This document shows positions 11,967-20,822 of a stretch of DNA of 64,000 nucleotides, piece by piece (position 1 is the first letter of the stretch; each line of letters opens with the position of its first letter). The stretch spans positions 1 to 64,000 of the forward strand of contig ARYC01001547.1 in assembly GCA_000711775.1 (NCBI GenBank), in the 5' to 3' direction. The position numbers were made by a program, and so were the translations under genes. The notes under the pieces were generated by a model. The model saw only the letters and a list, made by a program, of their open reading frames with translations. It had not been told where the DNA came from and ran no database searches. This DNA is from Oxytricha trifallax. Taxonomy: Eukaryota > Ciliophora > Spirotrichea > Sporadotrichida > Oxytrichidae.

Positions 11967-12761
11967 TCATTAAACCAATGCTAAAATTCCTTGCTTGACC
12001 AAGTGATCTACCTCGCTTCTTCTAAGTAAATGTGTGGTATTCTTTTGCAAGTTAACCTGTCCACTCTCTGGGAGCATAATAGTGCCATAATCCTTGTTGA
12101 TTCTTACTTCTATGAACAAATCCTTAGGTGGTGTCAAGTCAACAGTTAAGTCAATGTTGTTATCTAAGGATAGGGATTTGTTATAAGTATCGATGTTTTC
12201 GAGGTACTTCTAATAGTAAGTAATTTCTGCTGGAGTCAGCTTCTCCTTGATGTGCTCTGGCATACTTTTGCCACTTTCCCAAGCTAATCGATGTAACCTA
12301 TCTGCTCTTGTGTTTCTAAAATTGAAATGTTATTTCATGAAAAAAAGACTAGAATAGTGAAATTCCAAATTGCGGAAAAATTAAACTTACAAGTAGGCAA
12401 GCAAGCATCTAACATTTCTTTGCAAATTTTGATTTTCAACTACTAATTTAGCAGTTTCTTGCTTCTACTCTCTGTCAAAGTCTGGGTCACTATATTTAAG
12501 TGTAAGAATGAAATGTTAATATTTTACGCAAAAGTTTGATTTATTCTGTCCATCTAACTTGTGATTTCAGTGCAAACATCCAATACAAGAACATCCTAAG
12601 AAATTATGTTATCATACAGTTTTATTAAATTTGATCATAAATAAATCAAACTATTAGAGATATTCAATGTTTTTAAATATCATAATTCTTACATTGAACT
12701 TTGGCAAGAACTTGTTAGCTTTGAGTTCTTTGACTAGCTTTATTGCGTTTTATGTCTCCAT
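11967..12761 (-). CDS. PSF1: GINS complex subunit PSF1
   Basis: About 195 aa from four exons with three GT..AG introns (12316-12390, 12490-12527, 12596-12692); no IES is needed. Family features: N-terminal helix ETQNAIKLVKELK, NVRCLLAYLNTRADRL (families have RNRCLLAY..R), ..LTPAEITYYQKYLENID.., a short B-domain with PPKDLFIEVRINKDYGTI, then HLLRRSEVDHLVKQGIL near the end. GINS binds MCM2-7 and CDC45 in the replicative CMG helicase, in the nucleus. The length fits the family (about 200 aa). Start ATG 12759-12761; stop TGA 11967-11969 directly after a TAA read as Gln. Recognition rests on the continuous PPKxLxIEVRxxxDYG motif. Confidence 0.88.
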
Positions 12762-13148
12762 GTTTTAAATTTTCTGCAAATTATATTACTTTTAATTTAA
12801 CTCGCGCCTTATTATAATTAATCAAATAATTTATAAGTATACTTTTTAAGTGACTGTTCTATGATTTATTAAAAATACTCTAAAGTAAAAATATAACTTA
12901 TATAATTAATGATTTAGTGTTATTAATAGAGAAAGATTGTATAATTATTAGAATTGAACTTTTAAATAAAGAATTAGCTTAAGATAAGATAATTCTGTAT
13001 ACAAATCTCCAAAGTGGAAAAATGCATAATATGAATGTCTATCTCTCTTGATTAAGCCCGCTATTCAAATATTAATGAAATTAATGCAAGTTTTTAGACA
13101 TTCTTAGTGCACCATTTAAATATATACAAATTCTATTATTGATTGGTC
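12762..13148. other. AT-rich spacer
   Basis: Lies between the PSF1 start and the Rieske stop. I see no frame or repeat; it presumably holds the PSF1 promoter. Confidence 0.6.
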
Positions 13149-14292
13149 TCAAACGTACAAGAAGATGGATGGTTCGTTGGGGAAGATTTGCTCTTCAATG
13201 CAGACGACTGGTCCATAGACGGAGTTGTTGATGTATGGCAAGTTGTTTTGAGCTGGTCCTTGTCTGACTCTTCCGAACTTATCATAGACGGAACCGTGGC
13301 AGAGACAAACCCAACCCTTGTAGGCTCCGAGATAGGGCACTGGGATGCAACCCAAGTGAGTGCAAATAGCTGAGCACACCAAGATGTTTGAGTTACCGGC
13401 ATCAGAGAGGGAGGTAACTGAGACCTTATCGAGAAGTGAGGAGTCTGGGAGTGAGTTAGTGTCCTTAACTTCAGTTAGGGTAAGTCTTCTCACGAAAATA
13501 AGTTCTCCGTTCCAAGAAGTTTGAAGGACTTCACCAGGTGGGAGTTCGGAGACATCGAGTTCCTTATAAGAATCTCTCAAATATCTTGTTCTGGTGATCA
13601 TCTGTTGATAGAGGCAGGTAATGACTGTCTTAACACCGAGTACGTATGAACTGATAACGAAACCTTGGAGCATATAGATTTGAGCTCTCTTAATTTCGTA
13701 GTCCTTTGATTCTTCATTCCAGAGTCTATAAATTAAATTAGAAATCATTATGCTTAAAAATGGAAGAAATCTTATGAAAATAACTAAGAACTTGTGAATT
13801 AAGCATTTTAACATACCTGTTTTCATCGAACCAGTTATCAACCTTGGTCTTAGTGTCAATAGGGTCTCCGAAGTTTGATGGTCTGGAAGAAGTAACCCAG
13901 AATTTTGCCTCATCTGTGCAGAGCACGTTGTTAATAAGCTTCTTATTCTTTCTCTCGTTGTACTAATTCAATTTTTATTTATATTTATTGCTAAATTTAA
14001 TAAAAGAAACATACTATTATTCTTACCCCTAAGTGTTTTATTTAATTAATATCAATAAATAACGATTAAAAATAAAGAATTCAATTTTTTGAAACATATA
14101 TTAATCAGTATTAATTTAAAACCCAATTTTTATAGTTTTTAATTTAATAGTACTCTTGGAGAATACCGAAACCCCTCATTTGTTAGGCTATACTTATATT
14201 AAGAGAATTTGAGTTTTTTTACTGGTAAGGAAAGCATTCTTAGCAGCGTTGTTCTTAAGAGAGCTGAAGATAAGATTCTTTGGTACCAACAT
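13149..14292 (-). CDS. mitochondrial Rieske iron-sulfur protein (complex III)
   Basis: Rieske subunit of the cytochrome bc1 complex; transfers electrons from ubiquinol to cytochrome c1. The cluster-binding boxes are CTHLGCIP and CLCHGS. Most relatives have CPCHGS, so the Pro is Leu here. The second box is followed by YDKFGRVRQGPAQNNL and the C-terminal strands. Upstream are a membrane helix (YMLQGFVISSYVLGVKTVITCLY) and a basic, hydroxylated N-terminus suited to mitochondrial import. Intron 13726-13816 (GTATG..ATAG) is clear. The first exon (ATG 14290-14292, MLVPKNLIFSSLKNN) joins across an intron-like gap, 13963-14222, whose phase does not match as read, so another IES may lie in it. The gene uses no TAA/TAG Gln codons, consistent with high expression. 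Confidence 0.9.
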
Positions 14293-14468
14293 CTTTTCCT
14301 GTTATTTATATTATTTATTATAAATTAATAATCATTTAAATTGATAACACACCCTTAAATATACTTTCCATTCTTTTCTCGATTTAATTGATATACATGC
14401 CATTTTTAGGAAGTATATTATAGAAGTAGAATAATTATTTATAATTTTTAATATTAGTTTTTTACAAA

Positions 14469-15215
14469 ATGAATCAGCAATCAATTGTGGAATAAAACTT
14501 GAATCAGATAAAAAACTCAACTCTTGAAGTCATTGAAAAGAGTGACATAAATACCAAAGTAAGTTTATTTGTCTTTTATTTCACTCTGAATCTTATATGA
14601 ATTCAGTATTTCAAAGGAATATCATAATTGTAATTTCATTGAAGAGATTCTTAACTAACTTAAACATAGCATTTGTTTCACTTACTGAATGAAATGATAA
14701 AGGTGAAGCTTGGGATAGAGGATCAACCCCCATAAAGTAGTGACATGATTATTTCGTCCACTACCCAAAACCCTGCTTAAATATAGCAACAGTAACAATA
14801 TAATAATTAAAATTACAAGCAACACATTGAAGTTATAGCTACTAAAGATTAGATGTAAGTGGAAATTAGAATAATGCTTTATTTGTATATTTTTGACAGA
14901 AAATAAACTCTAAAAAACTGATTTAAATTTAAATTAAATATAGACTTGAAAAGGATCTTGGGTCATGCTTACAGATTTTAAAGAAGTATAAACATGATTT
15001 ATTAACTGATTTGGTAAGTTTAATAGTTAAAGATAATAAGTACCTCAATTATGTGCTTAATTTGTCTGTAGAATTTGTTCAGTGAGTAATTAGTGCAGGT
15101 AAACATGGACAACATGGAGAGATTTGATAATCACGTAAAAGCTGCTACAAATTTAGATGTTTCAGAGAAGGATGAAATTTGTGATTCAATCAGTGAAATC
15201 GACAATTTCTTGTGA
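14469..15215 (+). CDS. unknown small helical protein
   Basis: ATG 14469. Exon 1 reads MNQQSIVEQNLNQIKNS. A 111-bp intron-like gap (14559-14669, GTAAGT..CATAG) joins it to KHLFHLLNEMIKVKLG. Further gaps follow near 14855-14900 and 15016-15070 (GTAAGT..GTAG). The final exon reads NLFSEQLVQVNMDNMERFDNHVKAATNLDVSEKDEICDSISEIDNFL to TGA 15213, given here without inference of function. It is mostly alpha-helical and amphipathic, possibly a small complex subunit. In the same frame after the TGA comes another plausible coding stretch (KKVQVNSDQQNLSIFSSKS), so the end is uncertain. Confidence 0.5.
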
Positions 15216-15513
15216 AAAAAAGTTCAAGTAAATTCGGATTAGTAAAGTTAGATATACTTGATTTTGTAAATTTTGTCTTTAATTTCAAATGATTTTTAGA
15301 ATTTATCGATATTTTCTTCTAAATCTGCTAAAGAACAATTATATTTAGATAAGATGATAATTGATATATAGTCGGTAGGTGATTGCTAAAATGTAAATAA
15401 TTAAAATTAGACTAATTAAATATTATTGTTGTTTATTCGATATTAATGTCGTTTTTCGATACAAGTTCAAGATTCATCACAGATAAACAATCCATAAACT
15501 ATATTATAATTTT

Positions 15514-15695
15514 GGATACCCTCTCCAAATCTGGAACTTTTTAAATTCCAGATTTGGCTTTTGAATTACAGTTTTAAACTGGAATTCCAGGATAGCTCTG
15601 GAACCCCATTATTATATAAAAAATCTATAATTCCAGGTATAAATCTGGAATTCCAGTTATATACCTGGAATTCCAGAAATACACCTGGAATTCTT
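15514..15695. repeat. left array of CTGGAATTCCAG units
   Basis: At least six imperfect palindromic units of the form CTGGAATTCCAG, spaced by short AT stretches. The right array (17385-17555) is the inverted counterpart. Confidence 0.75.
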
Positions 15696-16014
15696 TAATG
15701 TTATGCTTTATAATGATGTTAAACTTTTTAATATAAACTAATATATAAATCTTGTTTTTTATCAATATAAAAGTTCTGTTTTTAATAATTCCGAAAAAAA
15801 TTTAAAGTTTCGTAGCAGTTATATTTCTAAAAAATACTATGTGAAAAAATTGTGTAGAAAGATAAAAATTCTTTAAACTTATTTTTATAATTGAATTGAA
15901 AATTACCATTATTAATATAAATATACCATTCTAATATGATTGCTAGAGGGAGATCATACAATAAAGTAAATTTAATAGATAATATTCAAAATTTTATAAT
16001 TGTAAATTTAATAA

Positions 16015-16310
16015 TAAAGAGCTAAGTTTCGGGACTACTGTCCAGACGGTTGGTCGACCGACCAATTCTGATAGGGTAGGGGGTTCGAAACCCAGGGTTA
16101 GCTGATATTTGTACCTGATTAAATCTGTGGTGTCTCTACCTGATAAAAAGCACGTCCGGAGTTGGTATGACGTTAAATGGAGCACATGACCGGCTTGGAA
16201 ATCCTGAGTGGCTGCATGGAAGAAAGGACACACGTTTGGACTACTGTCGAGTTTGGTGGTGACCACACCTTATTCTTCAGAAGGAAGGTCGGAAGGAAGA
16301 TTACCTTCAG
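16015..16310. repeat. GC-rich tRNA-like (SINE-like) patch inside the element
   Basis: Higher GC than anything around it, containing GGGTTCGAAACCC near 16081, one base from the Pol III B-box consensus. The minus-strand frame here (15994-16266) gives GFEPPTLSELVGRPTVW. That is the kind of peptide often mis-predicted from tRNA-derived repeats, so I read it as a repeat, not a gene. Confidence 0.35.
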
Positions 16311-16569
16311 TATTATTTCCCCTTAATATTAATTTCCTAATAACTAACTTATCTATCTATCTATCTCTAATAAAGTACTAAGACTTATTAATTTATTAGT
16401 TTTAAATAAATTTAATTGGTGAGTTAAATAAAGAATTATTTTTTTATTTTAACAAAATTTTTCTAAAGATTAACTTATTTTCATAAAAACTTATGCACTT
16501 TTTTATTATCTTTAATATTTAAATATTATATTTAAAAGAGATAGAGAGATAATAACTGTAGGTAAATAA

Positions 16570-17135
16570 ATTACAAAAATGCTAATGCACTCTGTATATA
16601 TTCAGAGTATTTAATTCCTGATTTTGAATGTTAAGCTTCTTTATTTACTTCTGTTATGTATAAACTTCAGCTGCTCTTATTTGTTGTTTCTTGGCATAGG
16701 TTATTTTGAATAACTACTTGACATTTTGGTAGTATTCATTTGCCTCCAGTTATCTTATTCTATCATCTAGCCATATTATATTAGCTATTACCTCTATTAA
16801 AGTCTTGTTGTCAAGGTCTAATAGTCTATGGCTCCTCACTACCTATGAAAACCTAAACGGGGTCCCTTGCTCCATTCATTAGATTGCAGTTTTTCATATG
16901 TAGGGTGTTTACGAATGTTTTCTGGACGTTACAATAATGGCTCATACCGTAGCTGACTACAGTCCTTCCTTAGCTAATGGCAATCATTGTACCATCACAT
17001 TGTTTGTTATAAACAGTTTCTTCTTCCCAAGGTCTAATTTACTATGCTGCATTTACTACTTGACTTTTTTGGATAGAATGAATTTGTCCAAGTATGAGTT
17101 TACTTTTTTCATGTTTATCATACCATAATCCTTTT
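16570..17135 (-). CDS. element-borne coding-like sequence, broken
   Basis: Two overlapping minus-strand frames with codon use unlike the AT-rich flank. The upstream one (about 17060-16815) contains CDGTMIAISQGRTVVSYGMS with several Cys and His. The downstream one (about 16875-16580) starts MEQGTPFRFSQVV and runs into a coiled-coil helix (LDDRIRQLEANEYYQN, then IRAAEVYTQQKQIKKL). They are joined by a frame shift, so the gene is decayed or interrupted. There is no match I can name. It sits inside the 15.5-17.6 kb element and may be its own gene. Confidence 0.4.
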
Positions 17136-17967
17136 TGTTATATATTTTAAATCAATTTTCCTTTTCTTACATCTCATTAAATCTATTAAGTAAATTGTTT
17201 AATTTATCTAAAAAATTTTAAATGCATTTTTAAAAAATTTTCAATTTATTATTATTCTAAAGTGTTTGTTTAGATTAACTATCTATTTAGATTAATTTCA
17301 ATTATACATTAAAAATTTGCAATAATATAAATACAAAATAATGTGAACAATATTTTCTATATTAATGAAGCATAAATTTTATTCAAGTTTTAAACTGGAA
17401 TTCTAGATATATAACTGGAATTCCAGGTACACATCTGGAATATTTCAATCATATTACGGTTCCAGATATAAATCTGGAACTTATAAAAATTCCAGTTTTA
17501 AATCCGGAATTCTAGTTTAAAACTGGAATTTTAAAAAGTTCCAGATTTGGAGGGGGTATCCATAATTTTACATTTTTCATAGATTATTAAGTGAAAATAA
17601 TTAGGATTTTACATAAACTTTATTTTTTTCTGAATGTAAGAAATTTTTAGTGAATTAATCATACATAGAATTATGCATGCCAAGTGTAGGATAGTATAAC
17701 TTGAATAATTAAAGCTCTAAAAGAAATCCATCGATACTATTTTATTTCATGAATTTTTGTTGTCATAATGATTAATTCGTGGTAAAATCTAAATTTAGAC
17801 GTTAAAGATTATAAATTTTGCGTTAGTAATAAAATTAAGGAATTTAGCACAGAATAGTTTGGAAAAGTGACTTTGCCGAACTGTTGGCAGTAACTTATAT
17901 TTATATTGAAAAAGAGAATAATAGTTGAAGGAACTTCTTATCAGAATTTTCACTGAATTTATAGCTC

Positions 17968-18104
17968 TCATCCGACCACTTCTCTAACTGCCTCTTGCCT
18001 CTCCTCAATTGGAGGAACCTCTGCTTGTTTCAGGGCTCTGTTGTCCAGTTTTATGTGTAGCCTGAAGAAAAGTGCCGCAAAAATTGCACCTACCATAGGG
18101 AAAA
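17968..18104 (-). other. aquaporin germline segment 6
   Basis: C-terminus VGAIFAALFFRLHIKLDN.. to TGA. Its left protein-side pointer TTTTCCCTATGGTA (plus strand TACCATAGGGAAAA, 18091-18104) pairs with 20201-20214. Confidence 0.9.
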
Positions 18105-20214
18105 AAGTAATTCATTGATAAATTTGTATAGAATCTTTGTATCTTCCTCCGTTCAAATCAAAGCCGTTCAGGAATACGGGATATTACCAATTTTGCAGTA
18201 TTGTCAAGGCGTAATTAAATTACCAGAAAATTGTTCCAATGATCTCATCGACTGTTCTGAGTGCTGGTTTGTAGACTATGAGAAGGTAGGCATAAACGAG
18301 TACGAACGAATTAAGCATTTCTAACCACAGAATCTTCGCATAGTAGATGTTACCAAATTAGGAGAAGTACCTGGTGGCACCCACCCCGTCTTGGATGTTC
18401 TCATTCGGCCATAACAAATATCCTTGAACCGGTTCGTTGAAAATTTAAACAAATATACACTAATATTTTCAAATTAATGAATTAAATAGAAACTTCAATC
18501 TAATTTAGAGCTTAGAAATAGATTTTTATTTTCTATAGTGAATGACAATTCACTGTAATAATTTAAATGAGGTAAGTCATGAGAATTCCTGCGAATGCTC
18601 CCATGATTTAAAACAAGTAGTAGAGTAAGAGTCTACCGATCTGTCTTCCATATTTGCCCTCTGCAAGATAAACTCCAAGCGTCAATGCCGGGTTAAAGTG
18701 GGCACCGGAAACCGTGAAGGCTACCATCCACATCGTAAAATAGGTTATTGCTCTCTGCCAGTAATCATTTGCACTAAAATTGAAGGCATATACTACAACC
18801 CAAGTCCCTAAGAACTCGTAAAATAATTTATCAATTTATTTTTTGTACAAATTTTTGATCAATACAAAGTTCTACAAAAATATGCCAGAAATGTGTGAAT
18901 ATTTTAAAATTTTAAATAATGCCCTGACTAAATGTAGACCTTTGTGAATTTCAGGAATTGAAGCATCCATCGGGAGAGATGTTATAAGAAAGAATCTTTA
19001 ATTATAATTTGGTTTTGTTTAACTTCTATATTTATATCAACAGAATTCAATCAGTTTTGATTCATTGAATTAAAATTCTATATAGAATTTGGATTGGGAT
19101 TAAAATTATTGTTAAAATAGTTAAAAATAGGAAATTCAAGAAATACAGATATCTACAAGTAATTATTAAATATATAACTGCCACTTATTCCGAATGACTT
19201 TAAATTAAATTTGATTTATTTAATAAAAAAGATCTGTGCAGATTGTGCAAAAATATAATTACAGAAACATAGGGCAGTGGTGTGTGCAAAAATATATATA
19301 ATTTAATAATGATCTTCTCCGCTGTAGCAGTAAGAGTTATGTGAAAGTGAGAATCCATCAGCAATACCATTGATAAAAATGTCTCCAGTGGCTCTATCAA
19401 GATAGAAACTTTCAGCTTGGAGGATGTCTTCATTGTCACCACTATCAATGTTGTGAATTAGCTTGGCATTGACGAATCTGGCATATATAATGTGCTGGAA
19501 CACGTAAATGGATGAATTGGTGCCAGTGCCTAGTGCCTGAAACTGAAGCTTGCCAATAGTAGCTCTCTCAATTAGCAACTGTAACGATAATTCTCTCGCT
19601 GTCAAGATCTTCAAGTTCATCGGTCATGCCGCAGTATTGGGAGATGATGTCATATTCACCGGCCTCAAGAGTAAGATGCGATTCGAGGGCTTGACCTTGA
19701 GTGATTGATCGAAAGAATGATGAGAGTGCTCTCCATTTATATATTTATTAGATTATTAAATTATATATATTTTTGCACACACCGCTGCCCTATGTTTCTG
19801 TAATTATATTTTTGCACAATCTGCACAGATTTTTTTATTAAATAATCAAATTTAATTTAAAGTCATTCGGAATAAGTGGCAGTTATATATTTAATAATTA
19901 CTTGTAGATATCTGTATTTCTTGAATTTCCTATTTTTATCTATTTTAACAATATTGTATATAGCAAAGTCGATGAGATCATAAAGGGACTAGGCGTAAGC
20001 CTAGTATTGTATGCGGCACTTGCCACTACTGCTGAATCTGGAGGGTGCTTGAATCCTGCTCTTGCTATAGCCCAAGTTAGTTAAATGTGATTTTAAATAT
20101 ACGCAATAGTCTTTTCTTTTAATTTATGTTTACCAAGTTGGATTCCTGAACTAATTTCAATAGAGTGGAAGATATGCCAGTGCAATATGGTGTTACATAA
20201 TTTTCCCTATGGTA
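17968..20214 (-). CDS. aquaporin (MIP family), scrambled into six germline segments
   Basis: Six segments assemble to exactly 272 codons (271 aa). Order in the protein: S1 18970-18914 (minus), S2 18826-18560 (minus), S3 18449-18239 (minus), S4 19967-20078 (plus), S5 20133-20214 (plus), S6 18104-17968 (minus). Pointers: AAATAA, AATTTAAA, AGTCGATGAGATCAT (15 bp), CCAAGTT, TTTTCCCTATGGTA (14 bp). Protein features: ALFYEFLGTWVVVYA (helix 1), SGAHFNPALTLGVYLAEGK (first NPA box), a central helix pair, SGGCLNPALAIAQ (second NPA box, on the inverted part), GRYASAIWCYIIFPMVGAIF, and a polar tail ending REVVG. Both Asn-Pro-Ala boxes are intact, so a water or glycerol channel is likely. Part of the span lies on the opposite strand. 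Confidence 0.92.
18105..18238 (-). pseudogene. decayed colinear copy of aquaporin segments 4-5
   Basis: Lies between segments 6 and 3, where segments 4-5 would sit in an unscrambled gene. On the minus strand it keeps ATTCCTGAACxxxTTT..GGAAGATA in common with segment 5 and reads FNYALTILQN..PVFLNGFDLNGGRY. That resembles LNPALAIAQVGFLNQFQQSGRY of the inverted copy. It has lost helix 5 and the NPA box and has a TGA at 18112-18114. Confidence 0.7.
18239..18449 (-). other. aquaporin germline segment 3
   Basis: Reads EPVQGYLLWPNENIQDG through the helix LEMLNSFVLVYAYLLIVY to RTVDEII. It carries the 15-bp pointer AGTCGATGAGATCAT (minus), shared with 19967-19981 (plus). Confidence 0.9.
18450..18567 (-). 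other. IES, pointer AATTTAAA
   Basis: 118 bp between AATTTAAA at 18442-18449 and 18560-18567. Excision joins MTYLIQIF to NEPVQGYLL. Confidence 0.85.
18827..18919 (-). other. IES, pointer AAATAA
   Basis: 93 bp between AAATAA at 18821-18826 and 18914-18919. Excision gives VRALFYEFLGTW. Confidence 0.85.
19107..19953. mobile_element. inverted-repeat element carrying a coding fragment
   Basis: Terminal inverted repeats of about 200 bp (19107-19310 and 19745-19953), over 90% identical by eye, starting TATTGTTAAAATAG. Between them is about 430 bp of clearly higher GC. No target duplication is obvious. The right end stops only 13 bp from inverted aquaporin segment 4. Confidence 0.8.
19303..19735 (-). 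pseudogene. captured coding fragment, extracellular-repeat-like
   Basis: Two minus-strand frames overlap: one includes LTLEAGEYDIISQYCGMTDELEDLD, given only as its first part LTLEAGEYDIISQYCG, and continues in another frame as NEDILQAESFYLDRATGDIF. The pattern of a short strand followed by FYLDRATGDIFINGIADG recalls a cadherin-type repeat (xxFxID..TGxI). No start codon suits both frames and no full domain is present. It is probably a host gene piece carried between the repeats. Confidence 0.4.
19967..20078 (+). other. aquaporin germline segment 4, inverted
   Basis: Plus-strand reading VDEIIKGLGVSLVLYAALATTAESGGCLNPALAIAQ is quoted here only by its key part SGGCLNPALAIAQ. It supplies helix 5 and the second NPA box. 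Confidence 0.9.
20079..20139 (+). other. IES, pointer CCAAGTT
   Basis: 61 bp between CCAAGTT at 20072-20078 and 20133-20139. Excision gives AIAQVGFLNQF. A GT..AG intron here would lose a base and hit a stop. Confidence 0.85.
20133..20214 (+). other. aquaporin germline segment 5, inverted
   Basis: Reads VGFLNQFQQSGRYASAIWCY to IIFPMV and ends in the 14-bp pointer TTTTCCCTATGGTA shared with segment 6. Confidence 0.9.
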
Positions 20215-20820
20215 ATTTTGATTAATATTTTTGAAGTTTATTTTGTTATCAAACTTCATAAAAGAAATCCATCTTAATCTCTGAAGCATACCTCCCCCGA
20301 CTTGGATCGAGAATACTAAAGTCAGCAAGCACCTCTGTTAATTCCAAATACTTCTATTTTCAGCAGTTAATTTCAAACTAACCCACATACTACAAACTAA
20401 TCTGCAAATTTATGTATTCTCAAATAGAAATTCTATATTCATCATTAAATACTAGATTTTATGTAAAATCTCCACGAATATATCACGATAAAGTCAGCAT
20501 GAAAAGACTCTCTAATGAACCAATAACACTAGAAGAATTATAACGTAGAATGAATTTAAAAACACACTCTAGAAAAAATTCATAAACCAAACTACTAAGA
20601 AACAGTAGTTCTTAAGTGTTCATTTAAGAAAATTAGTCTTATTCATAAATGCAAATTCATAAATCATAAATTAATACAGCCAGGGATTAGAATCATTCTA
20701 AATTGACATCAAATTAAGATTAAATGCATGAAAAAGTATTTTGTTTATAAAAATATAATGAAGGATATAATTATAATTAAAGTAATTAGGGTAAATTTTA
20801 ACTAATATATTTATATAAAA
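20215..20820. other. AT-rich spacer
   Basis: No frame longer than chance and no repeat recognised. Confidence 0.5.
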
Positions 20821-20822
20821 AG

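Larger units (their letters stand above)
15514..17561. mobile_element. 2 kb element with inverted ends built from CTGGAATTCCAG repeats
   Basis: Inverted ends: GGATACCC-CTCCAAATCTGG at the left and its complement with GGGGGTATCC at the right. An 8-bp direct repeat ATAATTTT (15506-15513 and 17562-17569) flanks it and looks like a target site duplication. The outer 150-200 bp at each end are arrays of CTGGAATTCCAG-like units mixed with TTAAAACTGGAATT. Inside are a GC-richer tRNA-like patch (16010-16310) and minus-strand coding-like sequence (16580-17150). I do not recognise a transposase. Confidence 0.7.
18990..19966. other. long insertion between aquaporin segments 1 and 4
   Basis: Contains 110 bp of AT-rich DNA and the inverted-repeat element at about 19107-19953. 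No aquaporin sequence is seen in it. Confidence 0.7.

Noticed and set aside
15994..16266. 90-codon minus-strand frame inside the 15.5 kb element as a gene
   Set aside because: The GFEPPT..GRPTVW-type peptide is typical of translated tRNA-derived repeats. The B-box-like GGTTCGAAACC lies in it.
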